Origin: Atlantibacter sp. RC6 | Lineage (GTDB): Bacteria > Pseudomonadota > Gammaproteobacteria > Enterobacterales > Enterobacteriaceae | Assembly: GCF_014193285.1 (NCBI RefSeq) | Contig: NZ_JACHZE010000007.1 | Span: 124,001-188,000 of the forward strand | Direction of reading: 5' to 3' | DNA: 64,000 bases | In this document: positions 28,741 through 38,198 of the stretch, in pieces | Layout: each line of letters begins with the position of its first letter | Position numbering within the stretch: position 1 is the first letter of the stretch | Program-made: the position numbers and the translations under genes | Notes under the pieces: generated by a model | What the model saw: the letters and a program-made list of their open reading frames with translations, nothing else | Told to the model about the DNA's origin: nothing | Databases searched by the model: none

Positions 28741-28766
28741 GACGAACCGGTAACCCATTGAACCAG

Positions 28767-28809
28767 GCGTTATTTCATCTGTTTCGGATGAAATAGCGCT
28801 TCTTATTTT
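28767..28809 (+). terminator. 13-base-pair hairpin with T-rich tail between lapE- and lapB-like genes
   Basis: GCGTTATTTCATC (28767-28779) pairs with GATGAAATAGCGC (28787-28799), with one G-T pair and a 7-base loop, followed by TTCTTATTTT. It looks like an intrinsic terminator inside the locus and suggests read-through or a separate promoter for the ABC transporter and adaptor genes. Confidence 0.65.
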
Positions 28810-28833
28810 GCCTGTCATCAGGTACGGCAGATT

Positions 28834-31017
28834 ATGGCACTGATCAACGACATTACTGATATTCAGGATCTCTCGTCCGACGAGACGTTCCGCCACGACC
28901 CAAGACTCAATCATGACGATCCGCTGCTGGATTGCCTGATGGTTGTCTGCAAATTGCATGGCATTATCACCAGCCGCAATGTGCTGACCGCCGGTCTGCC
29001 GTTACAGTCCAATTGCCTGACGCTCAGCACCGTGCCGCGCGCCGCGCAGCGTGCCGGGTTAAAAGCCCGGGTGATCCAACGCCCGGTGACGAAAATCACC
29101 GCGCTGTCGCTCCCCGCGATCCTGGTGTTGCACAACGGCCAGGCCGCGGTGCTGACAGCGCTGGAAGGCGATAAAGCCCGGCTGATGCCCGGCGAAACCG
29201 ACGGCGGCGCGATGACGCTGGAGATTGCCGAGCTGGAAAAACTCTACGCCGGCAAAGCCATTTTTATTCAACCGAAACATGAATACGACAGCCAGCCGAC
29301 GGCGCTGATCCCGCGCACCAAAGCCTGGTTCCAGGATACCCTGAAGCTGTCGAAATTCCTGTATCTCGACGCGGTGGTCGCGAGTTTCCTGATCAACCTG
29401 ATCGCCCTATGCTCGCCGCTGTTCGTGATGAACGTCTACGACCGGGTGGTGCCTAATCAGGCCACCGCCACGCTGTGGGTGCTGGCGATTGGCATCACCA
29501 TCGCCTACGTGTTCGATCTGATCCTGAAAATCTTGCGCAGCATCTGCCTGGATATCGCCGGTAAGAAAACCGATCTGATCGTCTCGGCGGCGCTGTTTGA
29601 GCGGCTGCTGGGCATGAAGATGAAACTGCGCCCGCCGCGCGTCGGCAGCTTCGCGCAGAATTTCCAGGACTACCAGTCGTTGCGCGATTTTCTCTCGTCG
29701 CTGACGCTGACCGCGCTGATCGACTTCCCGTTTACCCTGCTGATCCTGGCGGTGGTGGGGATTATCGGCGGGCCGCTGGTGTTTATCCCGCTGCTGGCGT
29801 ATCCGGTCGCGATGCTGGTGAACTGGCTGATCCAGCGTCCGCTGATCGCCACTATTCAAAAAACCTTTAAGTTATCCAGCGAACGCCAGGCAATGCTGGT
29901 AGAAACCCTGAGCGGGCTGGACGCCATCAAGCTCAACAACGCCCAGAGCGAGCGCCAGTACCAGTGGGAACAGATCATCGGCAGCCTCAGCAAGCTGGAG
30001 TTGCGGGTGAAGTCTTTGTCCTATGTGGCGGTGAACTTCACCCACTGGCTGCAACAGGCCTGCGGCGTGATTATGATCGTCGGCGGCGTGTATCTGATTA
30101 TCAACGGCCATCTGAGCATGGGCGGGCTGATTGCCTGCTACCTGCTTAACCGCCGCGCCATGCTGCCTATCGGCCAGCTGTGCAGCCTGATTACCCGTTA
30201 TCAGCGCGCCAAAATGACCAAACACACCATCGACGGCATGATGGAGCTGGAGCAGGAAGTACAGCAGGAAGAAGTGCCGCTGAAACGCGAAACCCTGACC
30301 GGGGCGATTGAGTTTCGCAATGTAACTTTCCGCTACCCCGGTAGCCAGCAGACGTCGCTGAATGCGATTTCCCTGACCGTCACGCCGGGCGAAAAAATCG
30401 GCATTATTGGCCGCAGCGGCTCCGGTAAAAGTTCGCTGGCCAAGCTACTGGTGGGTTTTTACCAGCCGGATGAAGGCAGCGTACTGATCGACGGCATCGA
30501 CGCGCGCCAGATCGACGTGCACGATTTACGCCATAACATCGGCTATGCGCCCCAGGACATCCACCTGTTCAACGGAACGCTGCGCGACAACCTGCTGTGC
30601 GGCGCCAGCTACGTGGATGATGAAACCATGTTGCGCGTGGCCGAAGCCACCGGCGTCCACGAGTTCGCCCGCCGCCACCCTTCCGGCTACAACATGCAGG
30701 TGGGCGAGCGCGGGATGAATCTCTCCGGCGGCCAGCGCCAGGCGATCACCCTCGCCCGCTCGCTGCTGCTCGATCCGCCGGTGTTGCTGATGGACGAGCC
30801 GACCAGTTCCATGGATAACACCAGCGAAGATCTGATTAAAAAGGCGCTTGCGCCCATCATCAGTGATAAAACCGTGCTGCTGGTGACTCACCGCGCCTCG
30901 ATGCTGGCGCTGGTGGACCGGTTAATTATTCTCGATAACGGCAAAATCATTGCCGATGGCCCGAAAGAGACCGTGATGAATGCGTTGAAGAAGGGGCAGA
31001 TCCATGCGAATCGCTGA
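28834..31017 (+). CDS. lapB: Type I secretion ABC transporter/permease (LapB-like)
   Basis: The 727-residue inner-membrane exporter has an N-terminal C39-like domain (about 25-150), six membrane helices (about 165-440) and an ATPase domain (about 480-727). Walker A GRSGSGKS is at 526-533, signature LSGGQ at 630-634, and Walker B VLLMDEP at 650-656. The N-terminal domain aligns with the peptidase domain of bacteriocin exporters but probably only binds substrate, as in other adhesin exporters. It energises export of the adhesin together with the LapC- and LapE-like proteins. Its end overlaps the next gene by 14 bases. Confidence 0.93.
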   Translation: MALINDITDIQDLSSDETFRHDPRLNHDDPLLDCLMVVCKLHGIITSRNVLTAGLPLQSNCLTLSTVPRAAQRAGLKARVIQRPVTKITALSLPAILVLHNGQAAVLTALEGDKARLMPGETDGGAMTLEIAELEKLYAGKAIFIQPKHEYDSQPTALIPRTKAWFQDTLKLSKFLYLDAVVASFLINLIALCSPLFVMNVYDRVVPNQATATLWVLAIGITIAYVFDLILKILRSICLDIAGKKTDLIVSAALFERLLGMKMKLRPPRVGSFAQNFQDYQSLRDFLSSLTLTALIDFPFTLLILAVVGIIGGPLVFIPLLAYPVAMLVNWLIQRPLIATIQKTFKLSSERQAMLVETLSGLDAIKLNNAQSERQYQWEQIIGSLSKLELRVKSLSYVAVNFTHWLQQACGVIMIVGGVYLIINGHLSMGGLIACYLLNRRAMLPIGQLCSLITRYQRAKMTKHTIDGMMELEQEVQQEEVPLKRETLTGAIEFRNVTFRYPGSQQTSLNAISLTVTPGEKIGIIGRSGSGKSSLAKLLVGFYQPDEGSVLIDGIDARQIDVHDLRHNIGYAPQDIHLFNGTLRDNLLCGASYVDDETMLRVAEATGVHEFARRHPSGYNMQVGERGMNLSGGQRQAITLARSLLLDPPVLLMDEPTSSMDNTSEDLIKKALAPIISDKTVLLVTHRASMLALVDRLIILDNGKIIADGPKETVMNALKKGQIHANR

Positions 31018-32368
31018 TGGGTTACGCCGCCTGAATCGCTGGCTGCTGGGCGACAAAAACAGCAATCAGTTCACCACCAGTGAAGTGAACAAAGCGCTGC
31101 TGGACGACACGCCGCGCGTGGTGCGCCTGACGCTGTGGGCGATACTGGCGTTTTTTATCGCCGCCATTACCTGGGCGTCGCTGGCGGATATTGATGAAGT
31201 GACGCGCGGCGAAGGCAAAGCCATCCCCTCCTCGCGCCTGCAAAAAATCCAGAACCTGGAAGGCGGCATCGTGGCGGAAGTGTATGCCCGGGAAGGCGAA
31301 GTGGTACAGGCGGGCGCGCCGCTGCTGCGTCTCGACGATACGCGCTTTAAATCCAACGCAGGCGAAACCGAAGCCGACCGCATGGCGCTGGAGGCGCGTA
31401 TTCAGCGGCTCACCGCCCAGCTTAACGATGCCGAAAGCCTGACGATTTCCGACGATATTCAAAAACGCGCGCCGGATATCGCCCAGGGCGAGCTGGAACT
31501 GTTTGCCAGCATGAGAAAGCGTATCCAGAGCGAAATCACCGGGCTGGATGAGCAGCTGATTCAGAAGAAGCAGGAACTGCTGGATTTCGAAGCCAAGAAA
31601 GTGCAGTACCGCAACAGCCTTGGCCTGTTACAGCAGGAGATCAATATGTCCGAGCCGCTGGTGGCTAAAGGGGCGATCTCTAAAGTCGAAGTGTTGCGTT
31701 TGCGGCGCTCCGAGGTGGAAACTCGCGGGCAACTGGATTCGGTGGCCTTAGCCATTCCACGCGCCCAGGCGGCAATCAACGAGATTGAAAGCAAGGTGGC
31801 GGAAACCCGTGGCCGCTACCGCAGCGAAGCGCTGGCACAGCTGAACGAAGCGCGTACCGATCTCAGCAAGCTGGAGGCCTCGGGCAAGGCGATTGAGGAC
31901 CGGGTCAACCGCACCCTGGTGACCTCGCCGGTGCGCGGCATCGTCCAGCAGATGTTGGTGAACACCATTGGCGGTGTGATCCAGCCGGGCAACGACCTGG
32001 TGGAGATCGTTCCGCTGGATGACAGCCTGCTGGTGGAAGCCAAAATCCGTCCGAAAGACATCGCATTTTTGCATCCGGGCCAGGAAGCGGTGGTGAAGTT
32101 CTCCGCCTATGACTACACCATCTACGGCGGGCTGAAAGGCAAGCTGGAGCAGATCAGCCCCGATACGGTGACCGATAAAGAGGGCAACAGCTTCTACGTG
32201 ATCCGTCTGCGCACCGATAAAAACCATCTGGGCAGTAACGAAAAGCCGCTGCTGATTATTCCGGGCATGGTGGCGTCGGTGGATATCATCACCGGTAAGA
32301 AAACGATTCTCGAATACCTGATGAAGCCGATTCTGCGCGCCCGCGCCGAGGCGTTCCGCGAGAGATAA
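31004..32368 (+). CDS. lapC: HlyD-family periplasmic adaptor of the type I secretion system (LapC-like)
   Basis: The 454-residue protein has a cytoplasmic N-terminus, a single transmembrane helix (about 42-62, LTLWAILAFFIAAITWASLAD), a lipoyl-like hairpin starting at LQKIQNLEGGIVAEVYA, a long coiled-coil (about 120-290) and a C-terminal beta domain with the HlyD signature region (PGMVASVDIITGKKTILEYL). It bridges the ABC exporter and the outer-membrane channel. It starts inside the end of the transporter gene, so the two are translationally coupled. It is the last gene of the locus. Confidence 0.93.
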   Translation: MRIADGLRRLNRWLLGDKNSNQFTTSEVNKALLDDTPRVVRLTLWAILAFFIAAITWASLADIDEVTRGEGKAIPSSRLQKIQNLEGGIVAEVYAREGEVVQAGAPLLRLDDTRFKSNAGETEADRMALEARIQRLTAQLNDAESLTISDDIQKRAPDIAQGELELFASMRKRIQSEITGLDEQLIQKKQELLDFEAKKVQYRNSLGLLQQEINMSEPLVAKGAISKVEVLRLRRSEVETRGQLDSVALAIPRAQAAINEIESKVAETRGRYRSEALAQLNEARTDLSKLEASGKAIEDRVNRTLVTSPVRGIVQQMLVNTIGGVIQPGNDLVEIVPLDDSLLVEAKIRPKDIAFLHPGQEAVVKFSAYDYTIYGGLKGKLEQISPDTVTDKEGNSFYVIRLRTDKNHLGSNEKPLLIIPGMVASVDIITGKKTILEYLMKPILRARAEAFRER

Positions 32369-32370
32369 AA

Positions 32371-32397
32371 AAATGCCGGTCGTGATGACCGGCATTT
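32371..32397. terminator. Terminator between the lapC-like gene and thiI
   Basis: AAATGCCGGTC and GACCGGCATTT form an 11-base perfect stem with A and T tracts on both sides. It closes the adhesin locus and probably also the convergent thiI transcript. Confidence 0.9.
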
Positions 32398-32426
32398 TTC
32401 ATTATTGATTCATTATTGAGGCGGGA

Positions 32427-33875
32427 TTACGGGCGGTACACTTTGACGTTGTTAAAGCCCTGCTCGCGCAGATACAGCGCCTGCAGGCGGCTCATCACGC
32501 CGCGCTCGCACCACAGCAGCCAGGTTTTGTTCTGGTCCAGATCGCCGAATTTGGTGCTCAGTTTGTAGAACGGCAGTGACACCACGTCGATCCCTTCCAC
32601 TTTCAGCGGCTTATCGTCCTGCTCGTCCACGGAGCGGATATCCAGGATCACGTCATTCGGGCCAAACCCGGTAACGGTTTCCACTTCCACCACTTCCTGC
32701 TGGGTTTGGGTGGCGATGTCGCGGATATCCACGTTGGTCGCCGCTTCCACCACCTGGTCGAGGATCGCAAAGTCAAAGTTGGCTTCTTCCGCTTCGATCT
32801 TCGCTTTCACCGCTTTCACAGTCGGGCTTTTCGAGATCACGCCGCAGTATTCCGGCATGGTGCGGGCAAAGTCTTCGGTGCCGATTTTGCGCGCCAGATC
32901 GATGATGTGCTCTTTGTCATGGGCGATCAGCGGACGCAGCACCAGGGTATCAGAGACGTTGTCGATCAAACGCAGGTTAGTCAGGGTCTGGCTGGAGACC
33001 TGGCCCAGCGCTTCGCCGGTCACCAGCGCCTGTACGCCGTAACGCTCCGCCACACGGGAGGCCGCACGGATCATCATGCGCTTGAGCACCACGCCCATCT
33101 GGCCGTCGTCGACTTTTTCGAGAATTTCACCGACTACCGGTTCGAAGTTGATCGCCACAAAACGCACGCGGTGCGAGCTGCCAAAACGGTTCCACAGATA
33201 ATGCGCCACCTGGCGAACACCGATTTCATGCGCTGCGCCGCCGAGGTTAAAGAAGCAGTAGTGCACGCGGCAACCGCGACGCATCAGCATATAACTGGAG
33301 ACGCCGGAGTCGAACCCGCCGGAAATTAAGGACAGCACGTCTTCCTGGGTGCCGATGGGGAAACCGCCCTGGCCTTCGTAACGGCCTTTCACCAGCAGCA
33401 GGCGATCGTCTTCGATCTCCAGATTGACGGTGATGTCCGGGTGCGTCAGCTTCACTTTCGCGGATTCGATATGCTGGTTTAGCCCGCCGCCGACATAGCG
33501 CTCCACTTCAATAGAGCTAAACTCGTGCTTGCCGCGACGTTTTACGCGCACGCAAAACGTTTTGCCTTCCAGTTGGTCGCGCCAGTTCGCCAGGGTTTGC
33601 TCGAAAATATCGTGCAGGCTGGTGAACGGCACGTCTTCGACTTCCAGAATATGGTGGATACCGGGGATGCGGGTGAGCGCGCCGCGGATCTCAATACGCT
33701 GGTTTTCATCTTTGGCGCGGACCACGATATGGTCCCAGTGGCGGACAACGGCGAGGTTTTCGTCGTAATGTTTGAGTACGTTACGGATGTTTCCGGTCAG
33801 GATTTTAATAAAGCGCAAACGCACAGATTGGCTTTTAATTGTGATTTCCGGGAACAATTTAATGATAAACTTCAT
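32427..33875 (-). CDS. thiI: tRNA 4-thiouridine/thiazole sulfurtransferase ThiI
   Basis: The 482-residue protein has the same length as E. coli ThiI. It has an N-terminal ferredoxin-like and THUMP region (about 1-165), a PP-loop SGGFDSGVS (about 180-190) and a C-terminal rhodanese domain with the persulfide Cys in [10 protein letters not shown]. It makes s4U8 in tRNA and supplies sulfur for the thiamine thiazole. The start [11 protein letters not shown] at 33875 is chosen by family length; an upstream extension of 24 residues is unsupported. Confidence 0.97.
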   Translation of the reverse strand: MKFIIKLFPEITIKSQSVRLRFIKILTGNIRNVLKHYDENLAVVRHWDHIVVRAKDENQRIEIRGALTRIPGIHHILEVEDVPFTSLHDIFEQTLANWRDQLEGKTFCVRVKRRGKHEFSSIEVERYVGGGLNQHIESAKVKLTHPDITVNLEIEDDRLLLVKGRYEGQGGFPIGTQEDVLSLISGGFDSGVSSYMLMRRGCRVHYCFFNLGGAAHEIGVRQVAHYLWNRFGSSHRVRFVAINFEPVVGEILEKVDDGQMGVVLKRMMIRAASRVAERYGVQALVTGEALGQVSSQTLTNLRLIDNVSDTLVLRPLIAHDKEHIIDLARKIGTEDFARTMPEYCGVISKSPTVKAVKAKIEAEEANFDFAILDQVVEAATNVDIRDIATQTQQEVVEVETVTGFGPNDVILDIRSVDEQDDKPLKVEGIDVVSLPFYKLSTKFGDLDQNKTWLLWCERGVMSRLQALYLREQGFNNVKVYRP

Positions 33876-34078
33876 GGCGGCAATGGTTCGTTGGCAAGCC
33901 CCGAGGGCATTGAGAGAAGTACCGCAAGGCAACAATCGCGCTTGCATCGTGAGCGCGAGAGTATATCACCATCGCTGTGAGACTGCGCACATAACCAACC
34001 CATTCAGCGTTATTTGCTAATCATTTTGAGTCCGCTACCATGGAAATGATTCCATAACGATAGAGTCAGACATTCACT

Positions 34079-34321
34079 ATGCCGAAGAAAAACGAACTCC
34101 CCGCCAGCTTTGAGACGGCGTTGCAGGAGCTTGAGCAGATTGTCAGCCGTCTGGAAAGTGGCGCATTGCCGCTGGAAGAGGCGCTTAACGAATTCGAACG
34201 GGGCGTGCAGTTGGCGCGCCAGGGGCAGGTCAAACTGCAACAGGCGGAACAGCGGGTGCAGATCCTGCTGTCAGAAAATGAAGACGCCCCGCTCTCTCCT
34301 TTCAAACCGGATGCGGAATAA
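34079..34321 (+). CDS. xseB: Exodeoxyribonuclease VII small subunit
   Basis: The 80-residue helical protein is identical in length to E. coli XseB, with the typical [26 protein letters not shown] and [11 protein letters not shown] segments. It assembles with XseA into the single-strand exonuclease VII. Its stop TAA is directly followed by the ispA ATG at 34322, with no gap. It is first of the xseB-ispA-dxs operon and divergent from thiI. Confidence 0.96.
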   Translation: MPKKNELPASFETALQELEQIVSRLESGALPLEEALNEFERGVQLARQGQVKLQQAEQRVQILLSENEDAPLSPFKPDAE

Positions 34322-35221
34322 ATGGATTTTCACGCCACCATGAAGGCCCAGGCGGAACGGGCCACCGACGCATTGCGCCAGTTTATTAGCGCGCTGCCGT
34401 TTCAGAACACTCCGCTGGTTGAGACCATGCACTACGGCACACTATTAGGCGGCAAGCGGTTACGCCCGTTTCTGGTGTATGCCACCGGCGAGATGTTTGG
34501 CGTCGCTCCGCAGGCGCTGGACGCGCCCGCCGCGGCTATTGAATGTATTCACGCCTATTCGCTGATGCATGACGATCTCCCGGCAATGGATGACGACGAT
34601 TTACGTCGCGGCCAGCCGACCTGCCACATTAAATATGGCGAAGCGAGCGCTATTTTAGCCGGAGACGCCCTGCAAACGCTGGCGTTCTCTATACTGAGTG
34701 ATGCCCCCATGCCCGGCGTGGCTTTAGCCGACCGCCTCAGCCTGGTTTCCGAGCTGGCGATGGCCAGCGGCGTGGCGGGGATGTGCGGCGGCCAGGCGCT
34801 GGATCTGGAAGCCGAAGGCAAACAGGTGTCGCTGGAGGCGCTGGAGCGCATTCACCGCCACAAAACCGGCGCGTTGATTCGTGCTGCCGTACGTATGGGT
34901 GCGCTGTGCGCCGGTGAACCGGGGCGCGATGTGCTGCCACTTCTTGATCGTTACGCAGAAAGTATCGGCCTGGCGTTCCAGGTTCAGGATGACATTCTGG
35001 ATGTGGTGGGCGATACTGCCACGCTGGGTAAACGCCAGGGCGCTGACCAGCACCTGGGGAAAAGCACCTATCCTGCGCTGCTGGGCCTTGAGCAAGCCCG
35101 CGAAAAAGCACAGGCGCTGTGTGACGATGCCCTTGCCGCACTTCGGGAACTGTCGTCTAAACAGAGAGATACCCGCACACTGGAAGCGTTAGCGACTTAC
35201 ATCATCCAACGTGACAAATAA
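34322..35221 (+). CDS. ispA: Farnesyl diphosphate synthase (geranyltranstransferase)
   Basis: The 299-residue prenyl synthase condenses DMAPP/GPP with IPP to farnesyl diphosphate. The first Asp-rich motif is HDDLPAMDDDDLRRG and the second is QVQDDILDVVGD. The GGKRLRPFL segment near residue 45 binds diphosphate. It lies between xseB and dxs, the gene supplying the isoprenoid precursor pathway. Confidence 0.97.
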   Translation: MDFHATMKAQAERATDALRQFISALPFQNTPLVETMHYGTLLGGKRLRPFLVYATGEMFGVAPQALDAPAAAIECIHAYSLMHDDLPAMDDDDLRRGQPTCHIKYGEASAILAGDALQTLAFSILSDAPMPGVALADRLSLVSELAMASGVAGMCGGQALDLEAEGKQVSLEALERIHRHKTGALIRAAVRMGALCAGEPGRDVLPLLDRYAESIGLAFQVQDDILDVVGDTATLGKRQGADQHLGKSTYPALLGLEQAREKAQALCDDALAALRELSSKQRDTRTLEALATYIIQRDK

Positions 35222-35242
35222 CATAATTACCACGAGCCTCTG

Positions 35243-37105
35243 ATGAGTTTTGATATCTCAAAGTACCCAACCCTGGCGCTGGTGGACTCGACCCAAGAGT
35301 TGCGCCTGTTGCCGAAAGAGAATCTGCCGAAGCTGTGCGACGAACTGCGTCGTTATTTGCTTGATAGCGTGAGCCGCTCCAGCGGGCATTTTGCCTCGGG
35401 GCTGGGAGCCGTTGAGTTAACGGTCGCGCTGCATTACGTCTATAACACGCCATTCGACAGACTGATCTGGGACGTGGGCCATCAGGCTTATCCGCATAAG
35501 ATCCTTACCGGACGGCGCGACAAAATCGGCACCATTCGCCAGAAAGGCGGGCTGCACCCGTTCCCGTGGCGCGGCGAGAGTGAATACGACGTGTTAAGCG
35601 TCGGCCATTCGTCGACGTCGATTAGCGCCGGGATCGGCATCGCCGTGGCCGCCGCCAAGGAGAACCGAGGCCGCCGCACCGTGTGCGTGATTGGCGATGG
35701 CGCGATCACCGCCGGCATGTCTTTCGAGGCGATGAACCATGCGGGGGATATCAAACCCGACATGCTGGTGATCCTCAACGACAATGAAATGTCGATCTCG
35801 GAAAACGTCGGCGCGCTGAATAACCATCTGGCGCAACTGCTCTCCGGCAAGCTCTATTCAACGCTACGCGAAGGCGGCAAGAAAGTGCTGTCCGGCGTGC
35901 CGCCGATCAAAGAGCTGATCAAGCGCACGGAAGAACACATTAAAGGCATGGTAGTGCCGGGCACGCTGTTTGAAGAGCTGGGCTTTAACTATATCGGGCC
36001 GGTGGATGGTCACGATGTGCTGGGCCTGGTGCACACCCTGAAAAACATGCGCGATCTGAAAGGCCCGCAGTTTCTGCACATCATGACCAAGAAAGGCCGG
36101 GGTTACGAACCGGCGGAAAAAGATCCGATCACCTTCCACGCGGTGCCGAAATTCGATCCGCAAAGCGGCTGTCTGCCGAAAAGCAGCGGCGGCCTGCCAA
36201 GCTATTCCAAAATCTTTGGCGACTGGCTGTGTGAAACCGCCGCCAAAGACAGCAAGCTAATGGCCATCACCCCGGCGATGCGCGAAGGCTCTGGCATGGT
36301 GGAATTCTCACGTAAATTCCCGGACCGCTATTTCGATGTGGCGATCGCCGAGCAGCATGCGGTTACGCTGGCGGCGGGGCTGGCCATTGGCGGCTATAAG
36401 CCAATCGTGGCGATTTACTCCACCTTCCTGCAACGCGCCTATGACCAGGTGATCCACGATGTGGCGATCCAAAAACTGCCGGTGATGTTTGCCATCGACC
36501 GCGCGGGCATCGTGGGCGCGGACGGGCAAACCCACCAGGGCGCGTTTGATCTGTCGTTCCTGCGCTGCATCCCGGATATGGTGATCATGACGCCAAGCGA
36601 CGAAAACGAATGCCGCCAGATGCTGTATACCGGCTATCACTACAGCGAGGGGCCGACGGCGGTGCGTTATCCGCGCGGCAACGCGGTGGGCGTAGCGTTA
36701 ACCCCGCTGGCGATGCTGCCGATTGGCAAAGGCGTGGTGAAACGCCAGGGCGAGAAAATCGCGATCCTGAATTTCGGCACCCTGATGCCGGACGCCGCCG
36801 CCGTGGCGGAATCGCTGAACGCTACGCTGGTGGATATGCGCTTTGTAAAACCGCTGGATGAAGCGCTGATTCTGGAACTGGCCGCCAGCCACGACTCGCT
36901 GGTGACCATCGAAGAAAACGCCATTATGGGCGGCGCGGGCAGCGGCGTGAATGAAGTGCTGATGGCGCACCGTAAGGTGGTGCCGGTACTTAATCTCGGC
37001 CTGCCGGACTTCTTTATCCCCCAGGGCACTCAGGACGAAGCCCGCGCTGAAATTGGCCTCAACGCCGCTGGCATGGAAGCGAAAATCCGCGCCTGGCTGG
37101 GTTAA
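35243..37105 (+). CDS. dxs: 1-deoxy-D-xylulose-5-phosphate synthase
   Basis: The 620-residue thiamine-diphosphate enzyme has the same length as in E. coli. It makes DXP from pyruvate and glyceraldehyde 3-phosphate, the first step of the MEP pathway, and DXP also feeds thiamine and pyridoxal. The ThDP motif is seen as [18 protein letters not shown]...LNDNEMSIS, and the pyrimidine-domain Glu in [13 protein letters not shown]. It starts 21 bases after ispA. Confidence 0.98.
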   Translation: MSFDISKYPTLALVDSTQELRLLPKENLPKLCDELRRYLLDSVSRSSGHFASGLGAVELTVALHYVYNTPFDRLIWDVGHQAYPHKILTGRRDKIGTIRQKGGLHPFPWRGESEYDVLSVGHSSTSISAGIGIAVAAAKENRGRRTVCVIGDGAITAGMSFEAMNHAGDIKPDMLVILNDNEMSISENVGALNNHLAQLLSGKLYSTLREGGKKVLSGVPPIKELIKRTEEHIKGMVVPGTLFEELGFNYIGPVDGHDVLGLVHTLKNMRDLKGPQFLHIMTKKGRGYEPAEKDPITFHAVPKFDPQSGCLPKSSGGLPSYSKIFGDWLCETAAKDSKLMAITPAMREGSGMVEFSRKFPDRYFDVAIAEQHAVTLAAGLAIGGYKPIVAIYSTFLQRAYDQVIHDVAIQKLPVMFAIDRAGIVGADGQTHQGAFDLSFLRCIPDMVIMTPSDENECRQMLYTGYHYSEGPTAVRYPRGNAVGVALTPLAMLPIGKGVVKRQGEKIAILNFGTLMPDAAAVAESLNATLVDMRFVKPLDEALILELAASHDSLVTIEENAIMGGAGSGVNEVLMAHRKVVPVLNLGLPDFFIPQGTQDEARAEIGLNAAGMEAKIRAWLG

Positions 37106-37180
37106 GCGCCACACCCTCCCCTTTCCTCTCCTGCTATGCTTAAAGGATGACCTTTGTTACCCGCAAGCAGGAGAGGAAGC

Positions 37181-38155
37181 ATGCAATACAATAATTTAGG
37201 AAAAACCGATCTCAGGGTATCCCGTCTTTGCCTGGGCTGTATGACGTTTGGCGAACCGGACCGGGGCAAGCACGCCTGGACGCTACCGGAAGAGAGCAGC
37301 CGCCTGATCATCAAGCACGCCGTAGAGCAAGGCATCAACTTTTTCGACACCGCCAACAGCTATTCTGACGGCAGCAGCGAAGAGATCCTGGGCCGCGCCC
37401 TGAAAGACTTCGCCCGCCGGGATGAGGTCGTGGTCGCCACCAAAGTATTCCATCAGGTCGGCGATCTGCCGGAAGGCCTCTCCAGGGCGCAGATCCTGCG
37501 CTCTATTGACGACAGCCTGCAACGTCTGGGCATGGAGTACGTCGACCTGCTGCAAATCCACCGCTGGGATTACAACACCCCGATTGAAGAGACCCTCGAC
37601 GCGCTCAATGACGTGGTGAAGTCGGGTAAGGCGCGCTATATCGGCGCGTCCTCCATGCACAGTGAGCAGTTCGCTCAGGCGCTGGCATTGCAAGATCAAC
37701 ATGGCTGGGCGCGCTTCGTCACCATGCAGGATCACTACAACCTGATTAACCGCGAAGAAGAACAAGGGATGCTGCCGCTGTGTCTGCGGGAAGGCGTGGC
37801 GGTGATCCCCTGGAGCCCGCTGGCGCGTGGGCGCTTAACCCGCCCGTGGGGCGAAACCACCGCGCGGCTGGTTTCCGATGAGTTCGGCAAAACGCTGTAT
37901 CAACAAACCGAAGAGAACGACGCCAAAATCGCCGAGCGCGTCGCCGCCATCGCCGAGGACAAAGGCGTGTCGCGGGCCCAGGTGGCGCTGGCGTGGGTGC
38001 TAAGTAAACCGGCGATTGCTGCGCCGATTATTGGCGCGTCCCGTGAAGAGCAACTGGATGATTTGCTGGGCGCGGTGGATTTAACGCTGAGCGATATGGA
38101 AATCGCCGAGCTGGAAACGCCGTATCAGCCGCATCCGGTAGTGGGGTTTAAATAA
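37181..38155 (+). CDS. yajO: YajO aldo-keto reductase
   Basis: The 324-residue AKR has the same length as E. coli YajO, where it is linked to ribose 5-phosphate conversion in the thiamine pathway. The catalytic tetrad is visible: Asp and Tyr in FDTANSYSDG, Lys in VVATKVF, His in LQIHRWD. MQYNNLGKTDLRVSRLCLG starts at 37181 after GAGAGG; a start at 37154 adds 9 non-family residues. It is convergent with thiL, only 43 bases away. Confidence 0.95.
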   Translation: MQYNNLGKTDLRVSRLCLGCMTFGEPDRGKHAWTLPEESSRLIIKHAVEQGINFFDTANSYSDGSSEEILGRALKDFARRDEVVVATKVFHQVGDLPEGLSRAQILRSIDDSLQRLGMEYVDLLQIHRWDYNTPIEETLDALNDVVKSGKARYIGASSMHSEQFAQALALQDQHGWARFVTMQDHYNLINREEEQGMLPLCLREGVAVIPWSPLARGRLTRPWGETTARLVSDEFGKTLYQQTEENDAKIAERVAAIAEDKGVSRAQVALAWVLSKPAIAAPIIGASREEQLDDLLGAVDLTLSDMEIAELETPYQPHPVVGFK

Positions 38156-38163
38156 CACAGTGT

Positions 38164-38188
38164 CCCTCTCCTTGTGTTAAGGAGAGGG
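38164..38188. terminator. Hairpin between convergent yajO and thiL
   Basis: CCCTCTCCTT pairs with AAGGAGAGGG around GTGTT. It occupies nearly the entire gap where pgpA would be expected in the E. coli arrangement. There is no clear T-run on either strand, so termination strength is uncertain. Confidence 0.6.
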
Positions 38189-38198
38189 GATCTACGGC

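Larger units (their letters stand above)
11538..32426. other. Accessory segment inserted between yajL and thiI
   Basis: In the E. coli backbone yajL and thiI are neighbours. Here 21 kb separates them, made of two blocks: a molybdoenzyme operon with its regulator (11550-16107) and an eight-gene Lap-type adhesin locus (16222-32368). I see no integrase, transposase, tRNA or flanking direct repeats. The boundaries are therefore defined only by synteny and mobility is not supported. Confidence 0.65.

Noticed and set aside
11538-32426. Genomic island with integrase or prophage
   Set aside because: No integrase, transposase, phage structural gene, tRNA or flanking direct repeat was found. Only a synteny break is supported.
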